Of a DNA stretch of 64,000 bases, positions 49,501 through 60,814 are shown piece after piece. The notes under the pieces were generated by a model. It saw only the letters and a program-made list of their open reading frames with translations. It was not told the DNA's origin and searched no databases. Source of the stretch: Utricularia gibba (taxonomy: Eukaryota; Streptophyta; Magnoliopsida; Lamiales; Lentibulariaceae); NCBI GenBank assembly GCA_002189035.1, contig NEEC01000004.1:5208001-5272000 (forward strand), written 5' to 3'. The stretch's first letter is position 1. Each line of letters starts with the position of its first letter. The translations under genes were made by a program, and so were the position numbers.

Positions 49501-50162
49501 ATTGATTATGGCGTCTTGCATTCTCCAGTGCTCCAAATATTGAGCTGAATCTCCCTTGAGAGACCATGTCATTGTGGTTTTTATAGCTTTCTTCAAGGTT
49601 TTGTGGGATTTTTGTTCTACTGTTGATTAAGAATCCAACACCCAGTTTATTTCAGTTTGGATATGACTGCTTGCATTCTGTTGAAAAGCATGTTTCCCTC
49701 TTTCTTCTCCACAGACAGTGCATCAGTGCCCTAAACATTGAATGTTCCATGCACAAAACAAGCTTTTAAATTGGCAAATATTCTGATAGAAATTTCGAAG
49801 GAACTTCAGCCATTTTTAATTAAAAATCCAATTTAGATACAAATAATCTAATTTAAACTTAAATTTCAGTTGAAATAGTTTTTATTCGATTTTGATCGTT
49901 AAAAATGCGAAATTACGATTTGGGGAAATTTTGAAGCTTTTGTTGTGGGGAAAATCAGAGAATGAGAAAGATTTGGGGGGGTTAAGGGAGAGGTTGAAGA
50001 AGATTGGGGGCGGATTTGGAAATATTTTTGCAACCTACAGCTTTTCAAAGGCAACTTTTTGATGCGAAAATTCTTTCGTCTCCCTTATAGGGATTTGATG
50101 AACTGAAATCCGATCGAAATCCTTCGCCGATCTTCAGCGTCGCGTATCACTGCAACGGAAAG
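49501..50162. other. Intergenic: eS19 3' region and VTI1 promoter
   Basis: No gene seen. 3'UTR of eS19 on the left, promoter and leader of the SNARE gene on the right. Confidence 0.5.
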
Positions 50163-51400
50163 ATGAGTGCTGCGTTTGAGAGCTGCGAAAATCGATATTG
50201 TGAGCTCTCCGCGATTTTGTCCAAGAATTGCGCTTCCGCTGGCATGCTTGATGGAGGTTATTTCGATCCCTCAATTCATATAATTTCCTTTGACTCGTGA
50301 TCCTTATGCATATGTTCTTCGGAGATCGCGGGTTGTTTTGTTTATGAAAGTTTTAGATGCGGATGACTCAAGATTTAGGGCTTTTTTTGTTTTGGGATTT
50401 GTCCATTGGCTCCTTCCAATGTAGCAACGAGTAGAATTCGAAAGCTGATATCTTTGTTGGCTTGATAGACGTTGCCTTTCCCCCTCGTTGTTTCATCCTT
50501 TTGAAACTAGCAATTCTTTTGTAGAACGAAGGAAGCAAAAGATATCTGAAGTAAAAGCAGGACTTGATGAAGCTGAATCATTGGTATGGAAAAATTCACG
50601 TTCACTAAAACGTTTTTTGTTTTTCTGTTGTGAATGTCTCGTTTCCCTTAGCTGGCTGATAATCTCACAGATACGTAAGATGGATTTAGAGGCTCGGGCA
50701 TTGCAGCCAAGCATTAAGGCAGGTCTTCTAGTCAAGCTAAGGGAGTATAAATCTGATATCAACAGTTTGAAAAGTGAACTAAAGCGAATTGAGTCGACAA
50801 ACTTGAGTGCATCCGCCCGCGATGAGTTGCTGGAGGCAGGAATGGCTGATACATTGGCTGTAAGTTACCACATGTCCGTGTAACAAGCTTTTAGAGATGG
50901 GATATGTACCCAGGGCCTTTGATAATGGCTGCCATTTGATATAGGTATCAGCAAATCAGAGGGAGAGATTGTTATACTCCACTCAACGATTGAACGACTC
51001 AACCAACAAGATCAGGGAAAGCAGAAAAGTCATGCTTGAGACCGAGGAGCTCGGTGTATCACTTCTTCAAGACTTGCATCACCAGCGGCAGGCTCTGTTA
51101 CATGCTGATAACACGGTAAAGCTTCATATTTAAGAATTTCATTGCTTTCAAAACGCATACTCAAAGTAAATGGCAACCTTAGCTTGCGGCAATAAACTTT
51201 TCCCTCTTGCCAATGAAGTATGGTATTCCATTTCCCTGTTCCAGTTGCACGATGTGGATGACACCGTTGGACGAAGCCGTGGAATCATTACAAAAATGTC
51301 AAGAAGGATGGATCGAAACAAGTGGATCATCAGTGCCATAATAACCCTCCTGGTCGTCGCCATCGCTGTGATCTTATACTTCAAACTTCAAAAGAAGTAA
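50163..51400 (+). CDS. VTI11: Qb-SNARE of the VTI1 family (VTI11-like)
   Basis: Vesicle fusion protein of the trans-Golgi network and vacuolar pathway. Five exons (50163-50256; about 50526-50583; about 50672-50861; about 50946-51116; 51245-51400) join in frame. N-terminus MSAAFESCENRYCELSAILS; helical Habc region with IRKMDLEARALQPSIKAGLL and RDELLEAGMADTLA; SNARE motif with MLETEELGVSLLQDLHHQRQ, where the zero-layer Gln is visible; then SRRMDRNKWI and a C-terminal membrane anchor (ISAIITLLVVAIAVILYF) ending KLQKK. Family length and order are normal. The AGMADT and LLVKLREYKSD features favour VTI11/VTI13 over VTI12. The original TM tail anchor implies post-translational insertion. Confidence 0.94.
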
Positions 51401-53036
51401 ATAGGATCTGATGCTGGTGGGGTATGTTCTTCTGCCGATAGACTAAACTACCTCCTGTGTGTATGTAATCTGTCTACACCATCTCATTCATCATGTTGTT
51501 TATCTCCACACATCATGAAGCTCTTTCCTTGAACCTTTTCCAGTGAGAAACGACATGTTTTATGAGTGACAACCAAGCTTGGCTCCATTGCCCAAGTGAC
51601 AAATATGTTATCTGCCACTAGCTTCTTCGAATGTGCTGCATGCTTTTCTAGTGATTGTGAACGATTATGATTGTCTTCAGATAAAGAGATAGAGGCTCGT
51701 GGTTTGTCCCAATCCCACTTCCTTCGTCATCCTTTTGTCTTTTCACCCAAAGACAATCAGCTCACTATTCCTAAAACAAACCGTATTTCCCTTGTCTTCA
51801 GTCCACCTCCTCACTTTTTTGTCCCAACAGAGCTATGCACTGAATGCATACCGTATCCAAAAGGTTATGATCAAGTTTCATATAATGCTGGCACCATCCT
51901 TTTACTTAGACTTCATTTGGATTAGTTACTGTTTTCGGAGAAATGTTTGACAATTAGTTTTGTTATCAAATACTTTCTAATTTTCTCAAGAAACTATATG
52001 AAACAGAGTCTTAATCTCTCATTCTGATATATTATATGTTTGGAAATGGTGATTTTGGGTCACGAACACGACCACTAACTATGCTCTTGTTTTGTTGAAG
52101 ATAAATAGGCAGGGACCTACAAGATACAGGTTCATGATCATTCCAAGTCTTCGAGTCTAATATTTGTGTACAATACTCCCCACTGGGGCTACTTGTCTGT
52201 TAGCGGCTACTCACGACGTGACATGTCCGCACCATGTCCTCATGTTTTGATGGGGAGGAGGATCCACCGCCAGCACGCTGTATTGGATAAACCAGAGAAA
52301 ACTCATGTTGTTCTCGCATAGACTGAGTCATTCTGATGAATGCTCGTTATCTCGATATTAAAATTAAAGATTTAATAGATAGATGAATATGTTCAAATAT
52401 ACGATAAATATAAATCATATTCAAAAAGATTAAATTCAATTAATTACGTTAATTTTCTAATATTGAATTATTTGATCTAATATATATAATCAAATTGAAT
52501 AAGGGTTTTTTTAATTATAGTTATTATTTAAATCATGAAGATATCTAATTTTTATCGTTTAAATCTAATATATCTTATGTTAATTTTTGTTACTTGAATC
52601 TAATCTATCTAAGCTATGTAAGTCAACAAAAAAAAAAGGCATGTTTGATTATAAGATAAATATTAAAATAAATAATATTATATTAAAAATTTAAAGTAAT
52701 CTAATTAAGAATATAGTACTTAGATTAATATTAATTAATTGAATCTAATATTTTTAAATATGATCTTATTTTTATGTATTTAAACTTCAACTTCAAACCT
52801 CTGTTGGTTTGGAAGAGTTGAATGTGGTTAATGGATACAAGTTGGCTATTTTTGATGCATTATCTGTAGTGAGGCCTGAGGAAGAAGATAATAATACTGT
52901 TTTTCATTAAGTGACAAGATGTGGAAGCTTCTGTGTGCAATTGTGTTGTTGAGCGTTTGCGGCTGGAGGTGCATAGCTACGCCTATTCACACCAACTGTC
53001 TGTGATGATAAGAATATACAAAAGAACAAGCACCAA
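51401..53036. other. Intergenic DNA, AT-rich towards the right
   Basis: VTI1 3'UTR then AT-rich DNA. No gene, TIR or LTR could be supported; the open frames at 51671-51950 overlap in two frames without homology. NAC 3'UTR at the right edge. Confidence 0.5.
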
Positions 53037-54098
53037 TCATTCCAGAAGAAACGGGTAGTTCCAGGAGGGGCCGAACCCGCCGGAGTCGGCGGTTATCAGC
53101 TGTTCATGATCGTATATCGGCCGGAATCCGGTACATGTGGAGGCGGAAGTATTCGTTTCTCCGGAGAACACCGGGAAGGATTCTTGGTTTTCGAGCAACA
53201 GGCTTAGAAGCGACTGATCCTGCGGCATGACAGAATCGTAGTAATATGTATGGGAGTTTCGCTCTGACTTGTGGAGGATGGAGTCAGTTCTCCGGCCATT
53301 TCCTCGATGGAATTCGAAAAATAGGTGGCGCGTGACGCCTCCGCCATGTCCATCAACGGCGGTAAATCGGTCGTTGAGCGAGACGCGCCGCCGGAATCAG
53401 GGGTTTTTGACAGATCCGAGATGTGAACCTTCTTCCCGCCGGAGCTTTTCTTAAACACTCTACTGATGACCCATTCATTCTGCAAACTTCCAAAACTTAA
53501 ACAAGGGACGAATCAAAATAACACCTTTCGAGGATCGGTTACCTTCTGGGTGACTTTGTGATGATTTTGCATGGGATTTGATCTGAACTCATGCATAACC
53601 CAGTCTGTTTTCTGTCCTCTGGGAGCTCTACCTTGGTAAAACACCAAAGTTTTCTTCATTCCGATCAGGATTTTGGATTTAGACCTGAAAATCTCTTTAT
53701 CTTTCCCAGTAGCCTTCCAGTACCCTGCACCAGTAGCTCTGTTCGTCCTCAAACCAGTCGGATACTTCCGATCCTTTCTGCAGAAGAAATACCATTCCTT
53801 CTCACCCATTTTCCCCTTCCCTGCAAACAAACCTTTCCCCAGTTCAGTTTCAGATTCAGATTCAAAACACCCTCATCTCTAAATCATGAAAAACTAACTC
53901 ACAGGGCAGATCCCACGGCTCAACTTTGTTCAAATCGACTTCTCCGATGACCTGTGTACTCAATTCCCCGTCAACCATCTTGGGAGACAAGTAGTGCGTT
54001 ATAAGCTCCTCGTCCGTCGGGTGAAACCGGAAGCCCGGCGGCAAAATGAGATGCTCCTCAGCGGCGGCGGCGGCGGCGGCGGCGGCGAACCTAACCAT
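53037..54098 (-). CDS. NAC domain transcription factor (NAC100/CUC-side), with one frame break
   Basis: Minus-strand exons 53903-54098, 53543-53820 and 53037-53479. All five NAC subdomains are present: [19 protein letters not shown] (A), [16 protein letters not shown] (B), [20 protein letters not shown] then [16 protein letters not shown] (C), [20 protein letters not shown] then WVMHEFR (D), [17 protein letters not shown] (E). A poly-alanine run (GCC/GCG repeats) precedes subdomain A. The ATG at 54098 has a strong context (A at -3, G at +4); an in-frame ATG at 54161 has a weak one. In exon 3, past [12 protein letters not shown], the frame must shift by one C (GGG at 53252-53254 on the plus strand) to reach a family-like end, ...[12 protein letters not shown] looked for a miR164 site in exon 3 and did not find a convincing one. 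Confidence 0.88.
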
Positions 54099-55408
54099 AT
54101 TTCCCAATGGCAGAAATGAACGTCTACGAGGTTCCGAACCAGGAGGAGGAGATAACGACATTCAGGGGGCGGAAGCTCGTTGTCTTAAAGAAGTGTGAAA
54201 CGCTGAAGGGAGGCGTGCGTGTCACATGGAGACGAGTTTCCAACTGCAAAAATCGGTTGGGATTTTGTGCCCGAAATTAAATATCGCAAAAAAACTCTTT
54301 TTTCGCATACTTATGACGTCATCTTAATAATCCCATTTTGTTTTACATTTTGTTTAAATATTTTTTAAATAAATAAATAAGTAAAATTGTTGACTTCGGC
54401 GAGGGTCTGAATCAGTTCCTTACACACCACCATTGGTTAGTTGCGAATTAGTTAAACCAATTTTTTTAATTTCCAATTTAAAATATAAATAAATTTAATT
54501 ATTTTACACCCAATTTACATAAAAAATACTAAACAAAGCAAGAAAATTTAAATTATTTGCCTTCCACGTGCACCACAAAAAGGCCGTGTATAGAATAGAA
54601 TGTTGATTTAATTAGAAATAAAAAAAACATTTCTGTAATTTTAATAATAAACTATAAGAAAAAGTTGCGTGTTGAATTACATTGAATTTCCACCTTGTTT
54701 TTCAAACTTGAACTAAACTCCAGCTGGAGGATGGGGAAATATTCGTTATTTTCTGACATTTCAATATTTAATTAATTTAAATATTATAATAATGTAGTGG
54801 AAAATGCATTATTAAAATATTTTAAATAATGTTTTTTAGTTATACGGAAAGAGGTTTTTTAAATAAAAAAAAACACACAGGGGGTGTTGAAAGTGAAGGA
54901 AAATCCAAGGTGTTTGAATTGATTTTCGTCACGTGGGGAAATAGGTGCTGGAAACTCCCTGGAGGACTATGCGCTGGCATTGAATGCTAGTGTTTACTCT
55001 GGCAACGCGAACGCGGTGGTTTTATGAGACTTTTAGGAGGCTACGGGAGTGTTCATACACTCCTCCCAGTTGAAAAAAACACACACAAATATGTGCTGGA
55101 AGTAGTAATGATTCTGAATCTTGTAATAGACTGTTGGGAATTGTCAAAGGTTACTGCTTACCAATCAGTGTGTTTTTATCACGCGCCGTCTTCTTCAAAG
55201 AGGTGTTCTTTGAAGATAAACGCACTGGGGGAGGGTTTATCAGACATGTGTGGCTGATTTGGTGGATGGTCTGTGCTTCAACCGGTAAAGACTTATGTTC
55301 CTGTAACTGGGTGAAGATTGAACTGAATGATCCATGTTTTCATGAACTGTCATGGGCTTTATTGATCTGCAGAATGCAGCTGGATTTGCCTGCAAAACTG
55401 GGGATTTT
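54099..55408. other. Intergenic: NAC promoter and CDF 3' region
   Basis: AT-rich DNA, no gene. Frames at 55024-55520 on the plus strand overlap the Dof gene and have no homology. Confidence 0.5.
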
Positions 55409-56640
55409 TCAATGGAAAAGATTGACTGCGGAAGCCTTTGAGGCTTCCAGGGGCTCATCGATTCTTGATGTTTCTGGTACCCTCTCTGTGATTGTTCTGA
55501 TCTCTGGGATGCTTTCCTAGAGTTGCTGATGGCGGAATGATCCCGGGAAAGGCCCAAGAGGGTGATGCTGTGCAGCTGATGAACGCCGGTCCGTACGCAA
55601 ATATCGATGGAGATGTCGGGCAACTCCGGTGAACAGTATGCCACTGGGATCCTGGAAAGCATGGCGACTGAGGGTACCAATTCAGCATCTGTTCCTGCAA
55701 ACCTTTCTTCCCCATATCATGCCTTGAAGTTGAGATGGAGGATTTAGATGCAGCCCAACTCCCTGGTTCTCGATATGGATGCCAGCCATTGCTTGAGCTG
55801 CTCTTCAAAGAAGACGCCATTGGATGATCCATTCCCAAAGTCTGGACACCAGTTGCATGAAGAGACTTCACAGTGGAATGCTTGATCTTACGCCGGCCGG
55901 CGCCAAAAGGAACATTCCTCGTGACACCACCAGCAGTCCAGTATCTCCGGCAGCTCTTGCAGAAATGCCGAGGTTGATTGGCTTTGTAGTTATTGAAGTA
56001 ACAGAATTTTGTATGCTTGCTATCACACCGAGGGCATGGAAGAATCGCTTCTGGCTTCTGTAAAGGTTTCTCCATCGGCACGCCGGTCTCTGCCCGCTCT
56101 GCAGTTTCAGATAATTTAAGCCCTTGAGAATCATCACTCTCGAGAGCCCCTGCGCCTTCTTCCCCTGGCATCATCATCGTCACATTGCATCCTCCCATAA
56201 TCTGATTCAGTACATATGACAAGATGAAGGAGAACATACAACATGACATTGAAGCAGGGGACAGAATGAAACTCATGATGAATGTTCTACTTCTGGGTTA
56301 CTGTAAACTGTTTCTCCCAAAACGAAATCATCGACACCACAACTACGTGAAATCGAATTCAGGAAAAAACTGCATCCCATCAAATGAATCGTAATCAGCG
56401 TATACAGATGAAGAAAACCATCGGGCTCAAGATCAACCGCGATCAGTCATATGCATCAACAGCAAAAGGGTAACTCCAAACACCGCCATTTCTCACCTGG
56501 TCCGATTCTGAGGGTTCCTGATTCGCCGCCGAACACCCATCTTTGCACGAAAGATGAGATTCTTGGTTCCGGTGACAAATCTTCGGCAACGCAATGGTTT
56601 TCCCAAAAAGCTTAATTCTTGGATCCTTTACCTCCGGCAT
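55409..56640 (-). CDS. CDF: Cycling Dof factor (CDF), with one frame break near the C-terminus
   Basis: Dof zinc-finger repressor of the photoperiod flowering pathway, target of GI-FKF1. Exon 1 (56497-56640) opens [19 protein letters not shown], the N-terminal CDF motif. Exon 2 (from 56201) has a complete C-X2-C-X21-C-X2-C finger ([14 protein letters not shown] ... FCKSC) followed by [20 protein letters not shown]. Several residues differ from the family norm (for example VTRNVPF for xxRNVPV). Further on, [12 protein letters not shown] and [13 protein letters not shown] match the middle CDF motif. The next motif, [17 protein letters not shown], matches the conserved CDF C-terminal block VPKTLRIDDPEEAAKSS but lies two bases out of frame: AGAGAGGGTACC at 55479-55491 could be a lost AG unit. 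End at 55409. A short CDF, perhaps like DOF1.5/CDF4; decay cannot be excluded. Confidence 0.85.
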
Positions 56641-57884
56641 TTTGTTTTCTACCTCCCCCCTTATCGCGAACTATATACTAATGCTGCAAAGTTGCAACAC
56701 AAATCGGAACAAAAGAATCAATTCCCAAAAGGCAGTTCCGGTACAATACACGGAAATGCACATGGACCCGTAACTCTTCGCTTTTGTCGCCGATCAGGTG
56801 ACGTGGTGGGGCGGTGCGATTTTTGACTATAAGGTTTGAGAACACGTTGGCAGAAAAAGGCTGATTCTCAGCCACCAGTTTCTTCTTCCCTTTGCCTTTA
56901 TTTTCACAAAACGCCATTTCTGTTCAACCCTTGCACTTTACATCATCGTATGGCATCCGCTTCCTTGTTCTTCTACTTGTGGACTAGAGACAAAGAGGGG
57001 TTTGCTTTCGATTGCTCCTCTCTTCCCGAAGCCCTCTTCAACCACTAACATGGGTTTTTTTTCCTTTCCACCTTGTCAGATCAGAGCAAAGCAGGTCATT
57101 GCATTGTTTTGCGCAGTACAAGCGACTTCGAAGAAGCAAAAGGGGATTCTTTACGAGATTACCAGCATTCCCTCAATGGCCTATTACCGTGAAAAACCCA
57201 CGCTCGACAAATCCACAAACAGCAAACTCTTCCTAACTCTGAGCATCATAGTTCCACAGTTTCATCCATCTCCAACCATACCAACGGGAAGACTTCTTTG
57301 TTGGTGGATAAGTTGGGCAGATGAGCACATCAAATTAGCTACCTAATTGCAGCTCAAGAACCAAACTTGCATCCTCAATTGCACTGAGAGACTGGAATCT
57401 GGCACCCATTTAAAAACACTTTCTGGGCATCATTCTCTGAACCAAGCTAATAGTTGAAGATGAAGTTTATTTTATTTTATTTAATAATGATACTGAACAC
57501 TTTGGAAGAAAAGCCCAATAATGACTTCGGCAGGCCCAACAAGCAACCGACCGTTTTAAGAGGTGCAGCATTTTTTCTTAGCGCCTACGACTCTCCCCTT
57601 GTGAAGGCATCACATTTCAGCCGCTCATCAAGGGGATAATCTTCAGTCCGATAGAAACCCTAACTCTGATTCCTCGATGGATTTTGGTTGTTGATCCAAA
57701 ATCCTGGGGATTTTTCTTTTTTTCTTTCTGTAGTGTTTTCCAGGTTGAAAAACCTGTTTGAAGGCGGGCGTGGATTCAAATATTGATCAATTGATCGATC
57801 TCTGTGTGGGGGGATTCCTGTTTTGGTGGGTTTTGCGTCGAAGAACCGTATCTTGAATTGCCTTCTTGTGCAATTTGAAACCAG
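56641..57884. other. Intergenic: CDF promoter and neighbouring gene's leader
   Basis: No supported gene. The plus-strand frames at 56836-57346 overlap in three registers and match nothing that I know. The last 250 bases are likely the leader of the 57885 gene. Confidence 0.5.
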
Positions 57885-58568
57885 ATGGTCTGTTTCTTGA
57901 ACTCGATTGCGGTTGACCAGCACATAAACATGGCCAAATCGGCGAATTCTGTTGATCATTTCGTGAAACCTAAGCAGATCAATCAGGTTGAGAAGAACAA
58001 GAAAGCTTCTTCGACATCTCCCAATCTGCTGGCTATCCCTGCTTGTGACAAATCGGCAACTGCAATTGTCGATGTTATACTGTTGATTGCTGTAATTGGA
58101 GCTTCTGGGTTCTTGCTCTTTCCCTACGCTAAGATACTGGCTCTGGCAGCCACTGGTTTCACCACGGAATTCATCACTATTTTAACAGAGGAAATCATTA
58201 ACGCTCCTATGCTTTTTGGATGTTTAGGGCTCAGCATCGTTTTTGCTGTGACTGCTCTCGTGGTAATAATTCTCTGTACAGATACAAGATGTGGGAAAGC
58301 AAGGTGTCGTGGGCTGAGAAAATCTCCGGAATTCGATATTCAGTTGGAGACAGCAGATGATTCAAGTAAGAAGCAAAGCTTTGTAAGCAAAAATGAACAG
58401 GGTCTCTTGGAATTGCGCCGAGAGCATCATCCGGAGCTGGAAGCTGAGCTTAAGAAGATGGCCCCGCCGAATGGGAAGGCAGTGCTGATATACAGAGCAC
58501 GCTGCGGATGCTCCATCGGTAGAATGGAGGTTCCAGGACCAAGAAAGTTTGGTAAGGCCAAGAAATAA
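57885..58568 (+). CDS. Two-TM plant protein, At5g19025-like ('L34e superfamily')
   Basis: Uninterrupted 227-residue protein. It matches a small plant family that databases often label ribosomal protein L34e superfamily, a name I believe is misleading: nothing here resembles a ribosomal L34e core. A lysine-rich head precedes a first membrane segment (AIVDVILLIAVIGASGFLLF) and a second one (MLFGCLGLSIVFAVTALVVI), then a basic cysteine-bearing loop CTDTRCGKARCRGLRKSP. The C-terminal motif is RARCGCSIGRMEVPGP followed by a lysine tail. Function unknown. The start could also be Met-16 (57930), which has a better context (ataaacATGG); the longer form is given because both are in one exon. Confidence 0.75.
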   Translation: MVCFLNSIAVDQHINMAKSANSVDHFVKPKQINQVEKNKKASSTSPNLLAIPACDKSATAIVDVILLIAVIGASGFLLFPYAKILALAATGFTTEFITILTEEIINAPMLFGCLGLSIVFAVTALVVIILCTDTRCGKARCRGLRKSPEFDIQLETADDSSKKQSFVSKNEQGLLELRREHHPELEAELKKMAPPNGKAVLIYRARCGCSIGRMEVPGPRKFGKAKK

Positions 58569-58631
58569 GGTCCAAGTATATTACAAAACTTCCTATTTTG
58601 TAATGATAGTCACAGTTATATTTACAACAAC

Positions 58632-58653
58632 GATGATGATGATGATGATGATG
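58632..58653 (+). repeat. GAT trinucleotide microsatellite
   Basis: Seven or so GAT units in the 3' region of the preceding gene. A simple, probably polymorphic marker. Confidence 0.9.
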
Positions 58654-59159
58654 AGCGCATCCTGTTCTATATTTTTGGACATGTGATCATAGTTTAAATA
58701 AGCTCATTGGAACAAAGTTTTATGCATGAACCGGCTTTTGAATGGGGTTTCTTTATTCATACTGGGTAGCTCTTATTCCTTCTTCATCTGATTAATCTTT
58801 TCTGGGATTCATAAGCTTCCGCTGTTAGATCCTGGATAGCAATGCTGGTCATGGGACCAGGAAAAAATCAGACTTGTTGAATTCCACCTACTTTAGTTGC
58901 ATGTTTAGACTATTCGTTGTGTGCTTCTCAAGCCTTTTCATCACTTTTTCAAGGATAACTTATTAGAGTAGTAGGCAGGGAGATCCTTGGGAGGGCATCA
59001 AGATCTCATCTTTCTTTAGTAAACTACACAAGTGTCGCAGAACATAGGTATTGAATAACTCTGTTTGCCATTGAAAATGGATTGCTGTGTACATACATCT
59101 TGTGAAGAATATCTCGCGAAATTTAGAAGAAAAACGGGGACTTTGGACCAACACACATA
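58654..59159. other. Spacer between the two-TM gene and the tubulin pseudogene
   Basis: 3'UTR and intergenic DNA; no gene seen. Confidence 0.5.
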
Positions 59160-60171
59160 CTATGAACCCCAATAATCCTCGCTAGCATCATCTTCTCCCT
59201 CGTTCAACTCTGCACTAACGTCCTTATAATCGTTCTCCAGTGCATCCAAGTCTTCACGAGCATCGGAGAATTCCTTTTCTTCTGTGCCCTCGCCTACGTA
59301 CCAACGCACAAATGCACGCTTAACAACTTGCTGGTGGCTGATAATTGATCATCCCAAAGTTGAAGCCTGCGGGACGCCAATCGACGAATTGAATGGTTTA
59401 GTTTTATGGTTGCAACTGCCGCATTGACGTCTTTGGAAAACATCACTTCGGTATATCAAAGAGCAGGTCATCCATGGCGATGGTCGCATTTCACCATCAT
59501 GGAGGATGCCTCGAATGCAGTACTGGTGATTTCTGCAACAGAGAGTTGATCGTGGTAGGTCTTTTCAGCAGATATGACAGATGCATAAGATGAAAGCGTC
59601 CTACAGTAAGGAGCCAAGTTGGTCTGGATTTCATTGACGCCCACATTCAATGCGCCATCAAACGCGAGAGAAGCAGTCAAGGAAAAAGAAAGAACCTGCA
59701 CACCGAGTTAAAAAAACGTGCGATCTAGAGAAAATGGATCATTAATGAAGGGAAGCACAGAAGCCGTGGAGTTCTTTACCTGGGAGATCTGCCTGTTGAA
59801 ACAGTGTCGGTAGGCCTTTCGATATCAATTGATTTGATACACATATCATAGATAGCTTCATTATCAAGAAGCACAGCGACATCTGTACGCTCAAGCAGAG
59901 AATGAGTTGAAAGCAGAGTTATAAGGCTGTACAACCGCCTAAATATCTGTGGAGAAGGATGGCTGGTGAACCCCAACTTGGATTTTTTCCCATCGTCAAC
60001 AGAGAGCCTCTCGAGCAAGAGAGAGCCAAGCCCAGAACCAGTGCCACCACCCACTGCACGGAGAACCAAATACCCATGCAAACCATTACAGTTGCCAATC
60101 GTGTAATGGCCTAAAGCAAAGTTGTTGGCAGCATCTTCTTTGCCACTGATAAGCTCTTCTGGTTGGAACAA
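59160..60171 (-). pseudogene. Alpha-tubulin pseudogene (5'-truncated, intron-bearing)
   Basis: Reads leftwards. The first recognisable part is [20 protein letters not shown], so the start of alpha-tubulin is absent. Sixteen residues between GHYTIG and NCNGLHGYL are deleted. [20 protein letters not shown] is intact (GTP loop), then a frame change spoils the PSPQVSTSVVEP region; [19 protein letters not shown] resumes. An intron is kept at the site conserved in tubulin genes (about 59700-59776), so this is an unprocessed, duplicated copy rather than a retrocopy. [18 protein letters not shown] follows, then a frame-broken stretch with VDWRP-like remnants, a loss of about 60 residues, and the C-terminal acidic tail ending near 59160. 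Clearly non-functional. Confidence 0.88.
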
Positions 60172-60557
60172 CTGTCAGCACGTGCTGATGAGGTCATATT
60201 TTCCGGAGCCGCCTTGGCTGAAAAATGTGTTGAAAGCAACGTAAGCGACCACATCCATGCTCAAGAAGCAATGGAAAACTGGATCAACGCAAAATTGGAT
60301 CAATTTACAACTAAAGCGACCACATCCATGCTCGAGAACCTCAGATTCGAGAAGCGATCTATGAAAGAAGTCCAAAGAAAAATAAGATTAGAAGAGACCT
60401 GGTGGATTCCGTGTTCGAAGCACTAAAGCTCCCGACAAGCATTCACGACCTGGATACCGGTTTGTGCAATGCGGATCGAGATGCATTTCATGGACCCTCG
60501 CTTTTCGGAGCAGCTCCCACGTTGAGCAAGAAGACGGTTACTTTTCTTCAGGTGGAA
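60163..60557 (+). pseudogene. Coding-like fragment of an unrecognised protein
   Basis: An open frame gives VSDHIHAQEAMENWINAKLD, then MLENLRFEKRSMKEVQRKIR, with a helical, charged character. At 60391-60400 adding one G (GAG GAC CTG) continues the protein in another frame: DLVDSVFEALKLPTSIHDLD, then NADRDAFHGPSLFGAAPTLS. The continuity across the shift, and codon-like composition, suggest a real gene remnant. I do not recognise the family. It begins flush with the end of tubulin homology, head to head with it, so both may have been carried here by one rearrangement. A 19-base repeat (GCGACCACATCCATGCTC) occurs twice within it. Confidence 0.4.
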
Positions 60558-60814
60558 GCTAACTTTCCAACATTTACAAAAAAAAAAAAAAAGGCTCTAT
60601 TTATCCTTCAATATATAGTAGTGTGCCTTCTGTGGACCCTAATCATTATTTGTTCTGTATCAGAATAAACTAAAAAAAATTAAAATAAGAATTAAGATTT
60701 TTAAAAGAAAATAGCACAAGGCAATGTATAAATTCAATGAAACAACAAGTTGGCTTGCTCTCCTTCTCCACACATACTACAGGAACAAAGTGAATCTGAA
60801 ACTGGGTGCAGCTT

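Noticed and set aside
51671-51950. Two overlapping plus frames after VTI1
   Set aside because: Same DNA read in two registers, no homology, downstream of the VTI1 stop codon; likely 3'UTR.
53240-53480. miR164 target site in the NAC gene
   Set aside because: I found no stretch close to the usual site sequence in exon 3.
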